From Dastarcus helophoroides (Eukaryota; Arthropoda; Insecta; Coleoptera; Bothrideridae): 64,000 nt of DNA. Under the pieces are notes generated by a model. The model was not told where the DNA came from. It made no database searches and saw nothing but the letters and a program-made list of their open reading frames with translations. Shown piece after piece: positions 10,781 to 23,863 of this stretch. Position 1 is the stretch's first letter; each line of letters begins with the position of its first letter. The translations under genes were made by a program, and so were the position numbers. The DNA lies in contig CM053329.1 of NCBI GenBank assembly GCA_028583605.1, positions 8,370,001-8,434,000 on the forward strand, in the 5' to 3' direction.

Positions 10781-13280
10781 TTAAGCTTGATGGTTAGTGC
10801 TCTCGAGCATCATAAAATTGTTAGTTTTTGTCTCCTGCCATATTTCACGAGTTTCTCGTACTTGTCTTGCTTTTTTTATTCTTGTCTTTCTCTTGCTGCA
10901 AGAACAAAACAAGAAATTTGTGACCAAGAACAAGAGAAGACAAAAAGTTCGCTTAGCAAGAGCAAGATTTTTTGTCAAAAAATTAGCTAGGAGCAAAATT
11001 TCTTGATTTTTTCAATTATTTCTTAAAATAGGCCCTAGAATACTGTTGTTATACTTTTTTGATTACACAATCCCTTAACAAGCAATAAATTCTGAAGACC
11101 CTGTCAAATTAAAATTTGTAAAAAATGAAATTCCAAAAACATCAAAAGAAAAGAAAAAAATTACTGATAAGTTCTTTTTCAAAATGACACTTTTAGTATC
11201 CAAAATTTAAAAAAAGAATTTTTTTCTAAATCTTGATTTTTTCCAGAAATTTTAAATGTTTCCTGGACTTTTACGTTATGTTTTCTAAATTTCCATTTCC
11301 ATATTCGATTTCTTCTTGACATTAAAATGTTGACCACAAAATTTTGATTTTGACCCGACTTTTTTCTCAACGTTTTGTCTTTTATATTCACTAAACTTAG
11401 CTCAATTTCAATTCATTATTAAAACTTGAAATTTTAATTTGAGGAGTTTAAATTTGAAGTCTAAATTTCGGAAAATATTTTTCTAAATAATTTCGGAAGC
11501 AATGTCGAAAATTTAAATTTAAAGTGAAAAAAGTCTACTCTGAATTAAAAAATTATACTAATATAAAATAGAAAATTCCTAATTTTATGAAAAAACTAAA
11601 AAAAACTTTAATATTCAGATTCAACCTAAATTTCCTGATTTTTTTTTTAATGTTCTAAAGCATTTCGAATTTTCCAGAAATTTTTATTTTTTTTCAGAAA
11701 TCTTAAATATGTCTGCAGTTTTTTCTGGAAATTTCAAAATTAAAAATTCAACGTTAAAGTTAAAATTTTAACTAAAAAATTTAAATTCAATCATCAAGTT
11801 TAAAAAAATTAGAAATTTTAGAAAAATTTCGAAATGTCCAAATGAAATATTTAAACATTGAGCGTTATTTAGCAATTTTTTTATTTTTTAAATAGATGTT
11901 GATTTTATCTTAAAAAACTAAGCATTTTGTTTGTAAAATTGAAATTTTAAGTAAAAACACAAATTTTAAAATTTGAGGTTTAGATTTCGCGAATAAAGTA
12001 AATGTATTCTAGAAAAAAACACGAAACTGTTCCTAAAACAATCTTCTTAATTTAAAGTGTTTTCTTTAAATGTCAATATTGTTTCTCAACATTTACAGAG
12101 TGAAATAAAATTAAAAATTAGAATACATAACTTTTGATTTTGATTTTTCTAAAATAAATTTTGTTTGGGTTTTTGTTTTGAGAGCCCACAATTCCAATCC
12201 TTTTTCTTTACATCTTTTATAATTGATGTTCTTTTTAAATTGATCGTATTGCAGTTAATTCTGAATCTATTTTGTTGTTGATCATGCGCGAAACAAACAA
12301 GTCAACATGAACAAGGAAAATCAGGACTCTTGCTAGCAAGATAAGAATAATACCAGAAAGAAATTGGCAAGACAAGAAGTAAAACAATTTTTTGGCTTGC
12401 TCAGCAAGACAATGAGTTAAATAGCAAGACAAGAAATCTTGCTTTGTGCCCCACTGTTCCCTGTTTTTCTTGTAAATAGTTTGTTCCGATCCGATTCTCG
12501 TCACCCAATGACTTTAACAACTGGATATTTGGTGTCCTAGCGTTTTCTCCAGTAGATAACTGGAATGTTTTCCTTTAACAAATTTAAATTTTATTAGCTT
12601 GGAATATCTTGATTGTTTTATTATGATAAATGAAAAACTTAGTTTTCGAATTGTTGCTCATTTTGGCTTGGTCAGCAAACTACCGATTTGCATTTTAGTT
12701 GCTTTTTTTATATGGAGTATTTGGTTATTCAGTGAGCTGATAATATGTTTGATTTGTAAAATTGTTTATGCATATTGGTTAGTAAAATGGCCTGGCACTT
12801 GATCTATTTTGGAATATCGACATTGCTCCCAATTCAGTTTAGTTGAAGACTTTTCCATGTTTTAAAAACTTCTGATGACGACCTTAAAATGGCTTAAGGA
12901 TAGTGGGTACATTTTAAATTTTTGGATTCTCTATGTATTGAAGTTTTGTCATTCATGATGTAAATTTAGTTAACTATGCCTAAACAGATTTATTAGGTAT
13001 ATCGTTAATTCATTTAGTCACTTTTACTTTTTAGAATTTTACTTAGTACTCAGTACAAATCATCTTAAGTGACAAAGAAGGTTCACCATAATACTTATCA
13101 AGAGATTTTTTTGTTTTCGTGATGGTTTTTTGCGTAAAAAGTAAAGTTTTATCAACACTCGAAATTGACTTTTTTTTATTTTAACAGCGAAAGAACGACT
13201 TGTCAATACTAAATCAAATATAAGTATGAAATTTCGTGTAGGTATTTTCAAAACAATGGCTTGTTCAAACATGTTATAAC
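10781..13280. other. Intergenic; CAAGA/TCTTG-rich patches and AT repeats
   Basis: Two patches (about 10840-11010 and 12290-12500) are unusually rich in CAAGA, TCTTG and GCAAG words, partly inverted (TCTTGCTGCAAGA), and look like pieces of one repeat family. Between them (11100-12200) lies degenerate A/T repeat. 12561-13280 shows nothing recognisable; the open frame at 12599-12802 is a hydrophobic AT-driven reading with no family match. Confidence 0.4.
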
Positions 13281-13920
13281 TTGTATACTAGTATTACCGC
13301 TTCATTCATTTTTACCGATCATGTGCGCACCATTACCAAATCCGCCTCTCAGAAGCTAGGCTTTCTTTTTAGGGCAAAAAAGTATTTTACATCTCATCAG
13401 CTACTCACGCTATACAAAGCTCATGTTAGGCCAACACTAGAATACTGTTCTCGTGTTTGGAGATCAGCTTCAAAGCACACATTAGCTCTTTTGGATTCAA
13501 TTCAAAGAAGAGCGACTCGCCTAATTGATGACGAGAGTGACCGATTTTCTCGAAACACTGGAGCACTGGCGGATGGTTGGCGATTTGTCTTTTTTTAGCA
13601 AGTACTATCATTAAAAGATGGTCCAGGAAATAATATGATTGATCCCTCAAGGGACAAGATTCTTGAGGCATACAAGACAGTCGGAGATAGCAAATTCCTG
13701 TGCGGTCCAGCTTGACACAGTGAGGATTTCTGTCTACGGAGACTCTTTTTTCTATAGAACTTCCAAGCTATGGAACTCGTCATCGAAAGGAATTATCCCC
13801 AAAAATTAAATCCTATCCTTGTTTAAGCAGGCGGTTCATCGCCATCTATCCTTGTTTTCGCATACTACTCGCAGTGCTTTGACGGCATAATGGGGTTACC
13901 CTTTGCGAGTGGATTAAACT
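13281..13920 (+). pseudogene. Non-LTR retrotransposon RT C-terminal fragment
   Basis: The plus strand reads a typical post-catalytic RT tail of LINEs: SASQKLGFLFRAKKYF, then LLTLYKAHVRPTLEYCSRVW, then LLDSIQRRATRLI. Frame-shifted continuations match the rest of this tail (a FFL..FQAMEL stretch near 13750, and a final hydrophobic VHRHLSLFSHTT-like piece near 13840). The RT catalytic region and endonuclease are absent upstream. It is a 5'-truncated, frameshifted LINE remnant, jockey/R1/CR1-like in appearance, and not functional. Confidence 0.82.
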
Positions 13921-14424
13921 TTAAAAAAATACCGGACTTATCAATATGCTCTCGTATAATATCATGTGCTCTTCGTTTCCCTATCTTTTGGCGCGATCGT
14001 AAAGGGTCTATTTAGTAGTATTTAAAATTACTGTTGCATTTTAACCACCTTACCTACTGGGAGAAAATGCATTAACAGTTTTACAATTTTAAAAAATCAC
14101 TTACGAGCTAATATGCATTATTTATAAGTTACTTTTGTGTGCTTCGGAATATTTTGCTACGGTTGGTGCCATTTTTATACAAAAATATTGTAAAAATTGG
14201 TCATGCAAAAGAAACATGGACGATTTTCTAAAATTAATAGGTCTCTAAATCTTCGTTGAGATATTTTTCAATGCTAAATTATTTTTAACCGGATTTTTTT
14301 TTATCTTATTCAAATACCAAAGTGAGATTTTATTTTACCATAAACTTACATCGAAAACAAATGAAGTATGTCGGAGCTTTATTTGTTACTAATCAATGTG
14401 CAATTATTGTAGTTATTAAATTAC
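13921..14424. other. A2 downstream (intron or 3' flank), no exon recognised
   Basis: This AT-rich stretch lies directly 3' of the A2 donor. I searched the minus strand for the short receptor exons seen in A0 and E (FTACG-like or T-x6-HF ending) and found none. Confidence 0.45.
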
Positions 14425-15318
14425 CTGTATATTCACTTTGTCGAGCCATAATATAAGAAAAACTTTCGAAAATGCCAATTTCAAAATCCATATGATATTG
14501 GTACTTATACCCAAAATCCAAAAACGTACTTCAAGTAAATAAATTTCGACAAATAAGTACATATCGCTGAGGACTATGGCAAAATCCAAGAAAATTAAAA
14601 TTGCTAATATTTTTCCATAATTTTTACAAAAATCTCTGTTAACACATTTTAAATCTTGCAGAATTTCCATATATGTTTTCAGGTTTGCTTCTGCCTGATA
14701 TATATTTTCATTCTTTGTGGAATAGTTTAGATACCTGTTAAGACTTTCGCTTATTGACTGTTGAAATAAAATAAAATTGCTCATGGTGTTAATCAACATG
14801 TAGGCTATATAATATACATTTATATAAATGATTTCTTCCATGCGAAATTGAGACTGTGCAATATCTACTACTAATGTTACCAGAGTTACTGCAAAATCAG
14901 CAGCAACTAACTTATTTATCAATTTCTCAATTCTTACGTGCACTATCTGAAGGTTGCAGTTTTTAAAATACTTGTATTCTACAAGAAAGTATTTGTTAAG
15001 GGTGCATTGTATGCTTCGTTTATTCATGTAAGCAAACAATATAACGGAAATCATACTACTGTAAATAAAAAATAAGTTTAATTCAAGTAATCTCCGAAGT
15101 GTTTTCGATGTAATTGTTAGCTTAGGTAGCAACAAAATTGATAATGTGCAGAATATAATATTTGCCAGGATTATGATGATAATAGTGTAAGTTTTTGGAA
15201 TGTATTTTATCCGACATCTACCATGAGCAGATTTTACAATTGTAAAGTTAGGAAATCCAGTGTATTTCCAAATTTTATATAAAATATTTCCACTATGCAG
15301 AACACATAAATGTTCCAT
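14425..15318 (-). CDS. Chemoreceptor A2, gustatory-receptor type, large exon
   Basis: Intact 298-codon exon of an insect 7TM chemoreceptor. The start is MEHLCVLHSGNILYKIWKY, shared with A1 and A3, which supports this ATG. Six hydrophobic segments are visible at about residues 44-64, 80-98, 128-150, 163-186, 235-258 and 266-290. Charged loops separate them (KLINKLVAAD, KENI-like region, LQDLKCVNRDF). The exon ends DKVNIQ at donor CAG|GTAATT, phase 0; reading past it adds only two residues before a stop. TM7 must lie in a downstream exon, which was not found. Family members are membrane cation channels for taste or odour ligands. There is no internal lesion. An odorant-receptor assignment is less likely because unit E carries a Gr signature. 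The C-terminal half of the channel gate is unverified. Confidence 0.75.
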
Positions 15319-16598
15319 TACTGTATCCTCAGTATTTTAACTGTGAATAAATTTATCATTTTTTTTTAATTCAATTATGGTAACGAATTATTAATTTCTC
15401 ATATTCATCATGCAAATTAATTGGTCAATACTACATTTAGTAACTAATGAGACAAATAATACCTAAAATGTAGTTCTTTTGTGTTTAAAATTAGGCAATA
15501 TTTGCTGAATTTCATTTAATAACCTTTTTTTATACAATGATACTATTAATTTTAATTAAAATTATTTAATTTAATAAACTTGAATTTGCATTGAAATTAT
15601 AATTTCAACAATTAAAACTCTTAGAATTCCATAATAAATAATTAAATGAGGATATTTTAAAACAATTTACCCTAATTAATTCACTGATATTTCTGAATTA
15701 TTAGATATTTAATTTAAGCATTTAGAATTAGAAAAATGTTCGATTTTTCTCCTAGAAAGTTGTTTTTTTTTCAAACTGTCTCCTTAATTTCTAGTTTACA
15801 CTCAAAAAATTGAGAATTCTTGTTTGTACTTTATCTCTTTTCCAGATTCACTTTGAAATATTTGAAGTATCTCGGCTTTCTTAAAATATTTTGACTATTT
15901 TTATTAAGTTAATACTTTAACTTCAAAATTTCAAGTTAAAGCTCTAACAAAGAATTTATTTTATTTAATAGTTATTTTTAGAAATTTCGTATTTAATGTT
16001 GACTGTTGGCGCTTTTCAAAAATTTTCTAAATTTTCAACTATTTTCCCGATATTTTCAGATTTTTTATAAACATTGTAAGGTTTTCTTACATTTTTACAT
16101 TAAGTTTAAAATTTTGAACGTAAATAGGAACGCAATTTTTTTTCTGATACTTGGTTAGTATTTTTTAAAACCTTTCTCAAGCTCTGCGATTTAAATATTT
16201 TTTCTCATAAAACTTAAATGCATTTTTTTAGAATTTATAGCTTTTTAAAAAATAGCAATTTTTATTACATATATTTATTCTAAAATTTCAATAACCAACT
16301 AAAAAATTTTAGAATATTGTTTTATAAATTTCAAATGTTTTTTGGAAATGTTGACTTTTTTTCTGAGATTGACACTTTTACTTTTCATTCTCTTCTTAAA
16401 ATTTTGATTTTAAAACAAAAATTTAAACTTGTTGCTATTATTTTTAAAAATGTAAACCTAATTTTAAAAAATTATTTTGTGTCAAAAATTTTAACGGAAA
16501 CTTGAAAATATTAAACTTTCTCTTGAAATATTGACTGTTAAATGAAAGTTGGGATTTTTTTCTAATAATATTAATTTTTTAAAGTCCTTTTAAAGTAG
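15319..16598. other. AT-rich intergenic sequence
   Basis: Upstream flank of A2 followed, from about 15720, by degenerate A/T repeats. No gene; the 62-codon frame at 16317-16505 is repeat-derived. Confidence 0.55.
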
Positions 16599-16957
16599 TG
16601 TACCAAAATGTAGTTATATGATTTGTATTAGTGATTGTGTAAGGGATTCTCTAGAAACATTTAATAGTGGGAAGCAGGCCGTGAGAATGAATCATACGGC
16701 AGATAAGCGCTCTAGACGTTTTTTCGCAAGCGATAAGGCTTATCTGTACGTCGTTCTAGAAACAGGAACGGTACCTACAAATATGCGGTTGTCTTTCCTT
16801 TAGTTAGTCAAGTCAGTTAACTAATCAGTTAATTAGCTAAGTGGACAGCTTAGTCTGAATATTTAAGTGAATTATAATTGTAGTGTTCCAAAATAATTTT
16901 GAAATAAGGTGGTTACAATTCACGAAGTTTTAATTTTCGAACCGATAACACACAACA
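16599..16957 (+). mobile_element. Solo LTR of gypsy family (copy 1)
   Basis: Begins TGTACCAAAATG and ends CACACAACA, and aligns along its length with the LTR that follows gypsy pol at 26387-26715. Shared blocks include CAGATAAGCGCTC..., CGATAAG(G)CTTATC, TATAAATA-like promoter sequence near the middle, GTGTTCC and AACCGATAAC near the end. No internal element adjoins it. Flanking 4-bp sequences do not match, so the target duplication has decayed. Confidence 0.85.
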
Positions 16958-17589
16958 ATGGTTTTTTTAAGTTTTTTATTTGGAAATTCATAATTAAACT
17001 TAGATATTTTGGATGTATAAATTTTCAGTTTTTCAAAAAAGTTAAATTTTTCTTATAATTGCAAGGTATATACATTTGGCTTCAACGTGAATTCTTTTAT
17101 AAATAAAAAATATAAAATTTTGAAATTTCAACATAAATCTGTTTTTCTTTAAATTTTAGTTTTTTCTTTATATGTCTAATTGTAAAATGAAAATTAGGAG
17201 CAAAGTTTCTTGTTTTCGTTAGGAATTCGAGAAAAATATCAGTGTAATATTTGAAAATTTGAAGCAATATTTGCAGTTATAAGTTCTAATTTGTCTCTTT
17301 CCCAACGTTATTTTTTTTTGTCCTAAAATTTTGTTTCTTTTTCTAAATTTGGACAGATTTTCGAATTTTCGATCTCAATCCTAAATTGTTGAGTTTTTTC
17401 TAGACATTTTAAACGTAAATTCTGGAACTAATTTTTTTGTCAAAATTTTGATTTCAAGCTTTGAGATTTGGATATAATCATATATATTTTTTTTTTGAGA
17501 CGTGGACATATTGTTTTAAAGTTTTAAGAAGTAATTTTGTCTTTAAAATTAAGAATGCTGCTTATTTCTAGAAAAATATTTATACTAAC
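16958..17589. other. AT-rich sequence, B1 downstream flank
   Basis: Degenerate A/T repeats with no coding signal. This is where a B1 terminal exon would be expected on the minus strand, but none is recognisable. Confidence 0.5.
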
Positions 17590-18495
17590 CTGCATATTTA
17601 GTTGATTTAGTTGATAAATTATGTGCACACATTCTGCACCGTGATATATGATCCAATTAAAGTTGGACAATTGAAATGGGTTTATAAAGCTCGCGTTAAA
17701 TGTATTATATAGTGTTGCAGTCAAAAATACTATAGATACAATAGAAGAAAATCCTTTAAGGTATAAAAGCAGCATCACTTTTTCAAAATATTTGTTGATA
17801 TGATCACTGAATATTTTGATGTCGTTAAATATTCTTATACAGTTCTCAGGTGTAATATTTTCCAAGTTTTTGTTTTCCATTGATATCTTTATGTGTTTTA
17901 TTACGACAGCATTATTATCTCGCACAGACTGCACATAAAACGTGATGAAAAGATGAATGATCGAGAGAATAAAAGAACTAACATAAAGCTGCACAATGGC
18001 GGAAATATTTTCAATTTCGGTAAAAAAGCCTGGTATTAGGCAATTTAAACAAAATCCACAGATCATTAAAGTAATAAATAATGTAGCAAATATGGTACAG
18101 GTTGTGCATGTCGCCTTATTTTTAAACTTTATGTCGTTTTTTTTGCAATAGCTTTTTTTGAAATTGATGCATCCAAGTAACATTTTTATGTTCACTTTTC
18201 TATGAACATAGATTAATAATGTTGCTGAAAGATTTGTAAAGTAAAGAAGCAGAAAGGTTATTGCGAAACTAATACTTGAGATATCATTAAATCCTTTCAC
18301 ACGGTACATCAGAAATAAAAGCACACAACAAACGAAACAGACGAAATGCAGTAAAATTAGAACTGTTAGAGGTAGAACCTTCCATAGGCAAGGTAATTTG
18401 CGAGCTTTTTTCTTCTTATGAATTTTGTACAAGACTATTTCAGTAGATTTCAACAAACTGGATGCAATATTTTCAATGACAAATAACGTTGACAT
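17590..18495 (-). CDS. Chemoreceptor B1, gustatory-receptor type, large exon
   Basis: Intact 302-codon exon beginning MSTLFVIENIASSLLKST and ending LNQLNMQ at donor CAG|GTTAGT, phase 0. Hydrophobic segments fall near residues 43-65, 74-95, 130-152, 165-186, 243-265 and 275-292, matching the six-TM layout of the other units. The intracellular-type loop HKIHKKKKARK near residue 28 is strongly basic. It pairs with B2 along most of its length (LLHFVCFV, HRK..KMLL.C, LNQL.MQ). It is assigned to the insect Gr/Or superfamily by layout, position in the array and shared exon end; primary-sequence identity to subfamily A is low. The terminal TM7 exon was not found. Confidence 0.68.
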
Positions 18496-19913
18496 TTTGA
18501 ATTCAGTTGTTGGAGTGTACCAACTTTAAACATTACCTAATGTAAGGAAGTGAGAAACAAGTGTGTAAATTATTACTTTAATACATTTTTGTAAAACATA
18601 AAGCCTGATATGTTATCTACTCTAATTAATTATCAATTACCTTCCCCATATACAATCAGTAAGATTAATATTGAATGATGTATTCGGGGAATTTTTAACG
18701 AAAATGGAAAAATTACATTTGATAGAACATTATATTAACATATGAAATTAACAAAACTCTTGAAACTCTTGAAACATACTGTAGACACACATTTTGTGTT
18801 CTACTTTGATAAATAAGAAGCTTAGTAATATAACATACCTTTTTAAAATTCCCTCTAGTGTTGTCAATATCCTAATATGCCACACAGCGCATTGAAATTA
18901 ATAGGAAAGGCAGTTACTTCTTGCGAGCGTACAACACGCCACCCTTTAAAAAAAATCGAAATCCTGGAAGCACTGCGAAGAACTGTCACATAAATATTGC
19001 TTAGTTTGTTCAGCCAATAGGCAGAAAAGCATCTGGTTTTCTTGCTGTTTGTTAAATACCCACAATCACCCAATCACGACCTCATTAATTTTAACCATGT
19101 AGTCGAAAGAATTAGAGAAAAGCAAAAAAAACATTTGACCTCTTAATGAAGAGGTAAATCTACCCACAAATTTCCTCTAACAATGATCCAATGGTTCACC
19201 TCTTCATAGGTCAACATTCGCTTACCACATTGAAACAACAATTCCAAAAAATAAATAAACGTAAAATATGCATAAACATATTTAAAGTAAAGAGTAAATC
19301 TTACAGAATTAAATAAGACGCTTTCACAAAATTAATCTTCAATGGTTAAAGGGTCGAATTATTTAATTTCAAAAAATATTAAATATTTTTCTGCAGTTAG
19401 ATTGTTGTTTATGAGAAATGTTACAACGACGAAATTTCGTAACATAGCCCTAAACCAGTTCATCAATTGGTTTAGGGCTATGTCAGGAAATTAAATTTTC
19501 TGCAAGTACACCGCACCTACTGTACTTGCAGGAAAACTCAAGTGCTTATTTAAAAATAAGTTAATTCGTCAGTAAACGACACGTGCTTTAATAAATTTCC
19601 ATCGCTATCACATGCTTTCTTCACAGATTCACAAAACTCAATGCGTTTTTAACGGTAGTCGGAGAATATCCCTGGAATATTAGTCGTTTTATAACGCTTG
19701 TACCCACCTGTTTTCAAAAATAATCATTGGTAGTTTCGCATCAATTTTCTTCGGGAATTTAGTATTATCCGATTTTAATGCTAAAAATTATCCAACGACT
19801 GTTTCAAGGCCCTCGAGACCAAAACATTTAGTGACTTGAATGTTTCTATCTTGCAGACATGACACAAGCAATGTTTTGTTTTTACAAGCGATTAGCCCTT
19901 GTAACTTATAAAT
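18496..19913. other. Intergenic region between B1 and Tc1 element
   Basis: No gene seen. It holds a perfect 15-bp hairpin at 19443-19482 and a patch near 19140-19230 with repeated GACCTCTT/AGAGGT words. The 69-codon frame at 18864-19073 has no recognisable features. Confidence 0.45.
19443..19482. repeat. Perfect 15-bp inverted repeat with 10-nt loop
   Basis: CATAGCCCTAAACCA at 19443-19457 is followed by a 10-base spacer and its exact reverse complement at 19468-19482. Exact pairing in otherwise AT-rich DNA is unlikely by chance. No poly-U or coding context assigns a role. Confidence 0.8.
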
Positions 19914-21310
19914 GCACTTGCGTGCATAGAAATCGGCCCATTATAAACTTTTGCATTTAACTATACTTTTTTTAGAAACTATTCGACAAATAAAAAAAAA
20001 TATGCTATTGGAAAGATAATTTGATGTGCTTCAATATGAATTCATATTTAATAAAATTTTTTTAAAAAAGGTTTAAAAGGTTTTTTCAGATTTAGCATAT
20101 TAGAATGAATACAAGAAACAAGTTAATTTATTTTTAATACTAAAAGAAATATGATTATTCAAACTTATCTGAATTAGCATTTAATTTTGAATAATGGATG
20201 TTACCTCCTCTTTTCCTAGTAGCATTTTTCATGCGATTAGGCACAAGTCTAACGATTTGGTTTTTTTATGAAATATTAAGCCAGTCTTCTTTAACTGCAA
20301 CAATAAGCTCTGGGATGGAGGTTGGTGGACGAAGTCTTGCTCAATTTTTTTTAGTTTTAATTGGTTCCATGAATACTCGATTGGATTGAGGTCATTGAGG
20401 TCAGGATTGCATGCTGGTTAATCCATTATCCAAAATTCGACAACTGCAATATATTCTTCAAGATTTTTCACGTGTGTGGCCTTGAATTGTCATGCGTAAA
20501 AATAAATTCATCTGGAATTTAGTCGATGTAAGGTAGCACATGATGTGCCAAAATATCTTCGATGTAGCCAGAATTTGTTAACCTTCCTCCCATATGACCA
20601 TGAACGTCCCTACTGATAAAGACAAAATAGGTGTGTATTTCTATAGAAATTGCACCTTAGATCTTGCAGAAACCACTTTCATAATCAGTACTCTCTTCAA
20701 AGCAGAATTTTGCAAAGCACTTTCCTGGTCTCTGGTACACTTTTCTTCTTACCTTGTTACCATAGGGCATCCTGGTCTCATCTGAGAAGAGAACAGGTGT
20801 GGTTTTGGGGTAAGTTTTGGACCACTCCTAGGTAATTTGGGGGACAGGTTTCTGTTGTTGTTTTCGTCTTACCTTCCACTGATTAATACCTACTCCTCAT
20901 ACTTTGCCGAACTATTGTTGCACTTGAACTCCATTAAGACAACAATTTCTTAATACTGCTGACACAATAAAATGGTGATCAGGAGTCGTTGTAAACCATT
21001 TTGAGCCTGCTGCAGGTCTTCCGAAAGAGGATTCAGGCTCCAGACAGTTAAAAACTAATTAAATTAGGAAAAACAAATAACTGTCAAGAGCTTCCTGCTC
21101 TTGTTGTAATCACCACATAAACATTTGTCATATGTTTACTAGTTGCTACACGTATAAACAATAGGTACTCTAAATTCAAAGTCATATTAAAGCATATTAA
21201 ACTGTCTTTTAAACAGCATATATATTTCATTGATCTAGTGAATGGTTTCTAAAAAATATGTGGTTAAATTCAAAGGTAAACACTAGGCCGATTTTTATGC
21301 ACGCAAGTGC
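19914..21310 (-). mobile_element. Tc1-like element with decayed transposase
   Basis: Outer inverted repeats GCACTTGCGTGCATA...ATCGGCC (19914-19938) and GGCCGATTTTTATGCACGCAAGTGC's counterpart (21286-21310) bracket a transposase remnant read on the minus strand from about 21060 to 20170. It shows LFSDETRMPYGNKVRRKVY, DVHGHMGGRLT, ILAHHVLPYID, FIFTHDNSRPH and DLNDLNPIEYSWNQL. These hold the Asp (SDE), Asp (HDN) and Glu (PIEYSW) of the DD34E triad. At least three stops or frameshifts interrupt it, so it cannot transpose by itself. The exact termini were not fixed. Confidence 0.82.
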
Positions 21311-23035
21311 GAGCTAACTCGGAGAAACACGAACAGTTTTCTTTAGTTTTTCTCATTTTTCAAACTTTCTCAGCCTTTTCTTAAATTATTTCGTGGTTTG
21401 AATGTAATATAATAATAATTTTATGTTAAAAATTAGATGTAATGGAAAGCCATTGAATTGTTGAACTTCGAATTTTATGCACACAGTAAAGTTGTCCATA
21501 TCACAAACAAGCTGAAACGGTGAAATTTTGGGAGAAATTAGAAGTGTTGACATTAAGGATAACATTTTAGCAAGGAGGTAAAAAATGTCAAGTTTTAGCG
21601 GAAAATGTTGGTAAAAGTTTGAGATTTCTATAAACACGAAATTTTTAGGAATGAATATTTTGGGATTATTTCTTTAAGAAACATCGATGTTTTAACTTTT
21701 TAACATCAAAATTTCAGAAACAAAGCTATCAGCTTAACATTTTATAAAGAAAAGAGTATGGGATTGTCATCTTTGCATAAAAATAGTATTGCAATCAAAC
21801 ACAAACAAAAATTGAACGTGAAAAACTTCTCATTCACTGGTATTTACACGAAAATACATGAAAAAGGGGGTTTCTTTAGGAAAACTTGATTCACTCTTTC
21901 GCATAATTTCGTACCACAAACAGAAAAGTCTTTTTCAGCCTAATAGGTAAAAGTCGATGAAATGATTTTAATTGAGAAAAATTATGTCTTAAAAATCATT
22001 GGCCAAACAATAAATTTTTCTAATTGAAATACTTTCCTCCATTGAGGCAAAATTCATCACCATAATTCAGGTGAATTTATCAGAAATTACCTGTCATAAC
22101 AAAAAGTATTTATTTATTAAAATTGGGTACAAATCATAATGGGGATACTTCTGTTGGGAAAAAACCCTGCATAGAAATAAGTTGCGTCATCACTATGTAA
22201 ACATTAAAAGAAAAACCGCCTTTTTCGTAGCTGTCGGCCACGGAAAGCTTTCGAAAAACAGACCAGAATATCGAAAATACCAAAAATGACGAACATGACT
22301 CCAGTTTAAAGTCAAGGATAAACTTAGAATAAGAAAAATAAAAAAGTTTTCTTACTAATATCTATATTATCCTATTTTTGAGTAAAAACTCAAACTAAAG
22401 CTAAAGAAAATGCAATAGAACATTTAAGAAGACTCGAAGAGAAAGAACTACAATCTGGCAATCTAAAAAGTAACATATTAGACCTTGGGAAAACGTGTTG
22501 CATAACGTTAGATACCAAAATAAACTAAGTAAAGCATAAATTACATTCGGCGAAATAAAAATACATATAATTTTAGGTAAAGTGCGTTTTGCACGTTAGA
22601 AGGCAAGCAACGATTTGGAAAATGTGCGCATTTACTTTGAACATACTTAGATATCACGTAATATTTAAAGGGATAAAATGTTGACTCTTACTCGTTAGCT
22701 TATTATTATTTTAAATCAAAACGAAATATACCTATATTCCAACTTTTAAAAGCATCTTTCAAAATTAATGTGCAATTCTATAACTAGTTTTTAAAAAATA
22801 TTGTGCAAAATGTTAAGATCTGAGCCACAAAAAAATAATGATAAAATACGATTGTACTTTTTCACGAATAAACAATAAAACTTGTGGTACACGCAATATT
22901 TTTGACTCTTAAAGTTAAAAAAAAAAGGTATCATTTACATTTTTGGGGCCCGTTACAGTCTAGGGCAACAGCACATATTACATCTGTCTAGTTATGGTAC
23001 TGTTAACATATGATAAAATACTTAGTTATACTAAC
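21311..23035. other. Intergenic region, nothing recognised
   Basis: AT-rich sequence of moderate complexity between the Tc1 element and the B2 donor. No coding region, structured RNA or repeat boundary is convincing. The minus-strand frame at 21386-21637 lacks motifs. Confidence 0.4.
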
Positions 23036-23863
23036 CTGCATTTTCAATTGATTTAGATGATAAATTGTGTGAAAACATTCAATAATTAAATTTAATATCC
23101 AATTTAAATTAGATACTTGAAATGCAGTTGTAAGGCTTAGGTTTTTCGTACTGTATTGCATTAATATTAAAAATGTGATGGATATAATACAAGAAAAACG
23201 CTTAATGTATAAAATAAGGATAACTTTTCCAAAATATGTGTTTATATGGTTACTGAATATTTTGGTTGTATGTAATAGTTTTATAAATTTATCAGCTGTA
23301 GCATTTTGTATGTCTTGCTCTTTCAATTTTATTTTTATATGTTTTACTACGATTGTATTAATATGTTGTACAGATTGCATGTAAAACGAAATGAAAAGAT
23401 TGATTTTAAACATAATAAGAGAACTGATATAAAATTCAGCAACGGCGAAAACATTATCTATATTAGTAAAAAAATTTGGTATTAACCAGTCTAAGCAAAA
23501 TGCATACGTCATTAGAAAAATAAATATTATATTAAATATGGCAAATATCGTGAAAGTCATATTTGTTTTAAATTTTATTTCGCAATTTCGTGCGCAATAT
23601 TTTTTTCTGAATTCAATGCATTTAAGTAACATTTTTGTATGTTTTTTTCTATGAATATATATTAGAATTGTTCCAATGAGAGTTGTAAAATAAGCAAATG
23701 TGATTGCTGTATTGAAACTGGTACTTCCAACATTTTGAAATCTCTTTCGACCATTTATGAAAAAAAGAAACACATAAGAAACAAAACACACAAAATGCAG
23801 CAAAATTAGTAGTATAATAATTAGAACTTTCCAGAGACGAGTTACTATGATATCTGTGGTCAT
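23036..23863 (-). CDS. Chemoreceptor B2, gustatory-receptor type, large exon
   Basis: A 276-codon exon, paralogous to B1, ending YHLNQLKMQ at donor CAG|GTTAGT, phase 0. From about residue 10 it runs in step with B1 (TRLWKVL..LLILLHFVCFV, then basic HRKKHTKMLLKC, then SVQHINTIVVKHIKI). The N-terminus is about 27 residues shorter than in B1: the ATG at 23863 is followed almost at once by the LWKV segment, and the basic KIHKKKK stretch is missing. Either a short deletion removed the leader or another start lies upstream. Six membrane segments remain. No internal stop is present. The C-terminal TM7 exon was not found, and function is uncertain. Confidence 0.65.

Noticed and set aside
14425..15318. 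Odorant receptor (Or) assignment for the array
   Set aside because: The units share the seven-helix superfamily, but E has the Gr motif FTACGLF and the A0 terminal exon ends like TYhhhhhQF. No Or C-terminal SYFTLLR-type end is seen.
16618..16803. Small open frame of 61 codons
   Set aside because: Lies wholly within the solo LTR and is not conserved in the other LTR copies.
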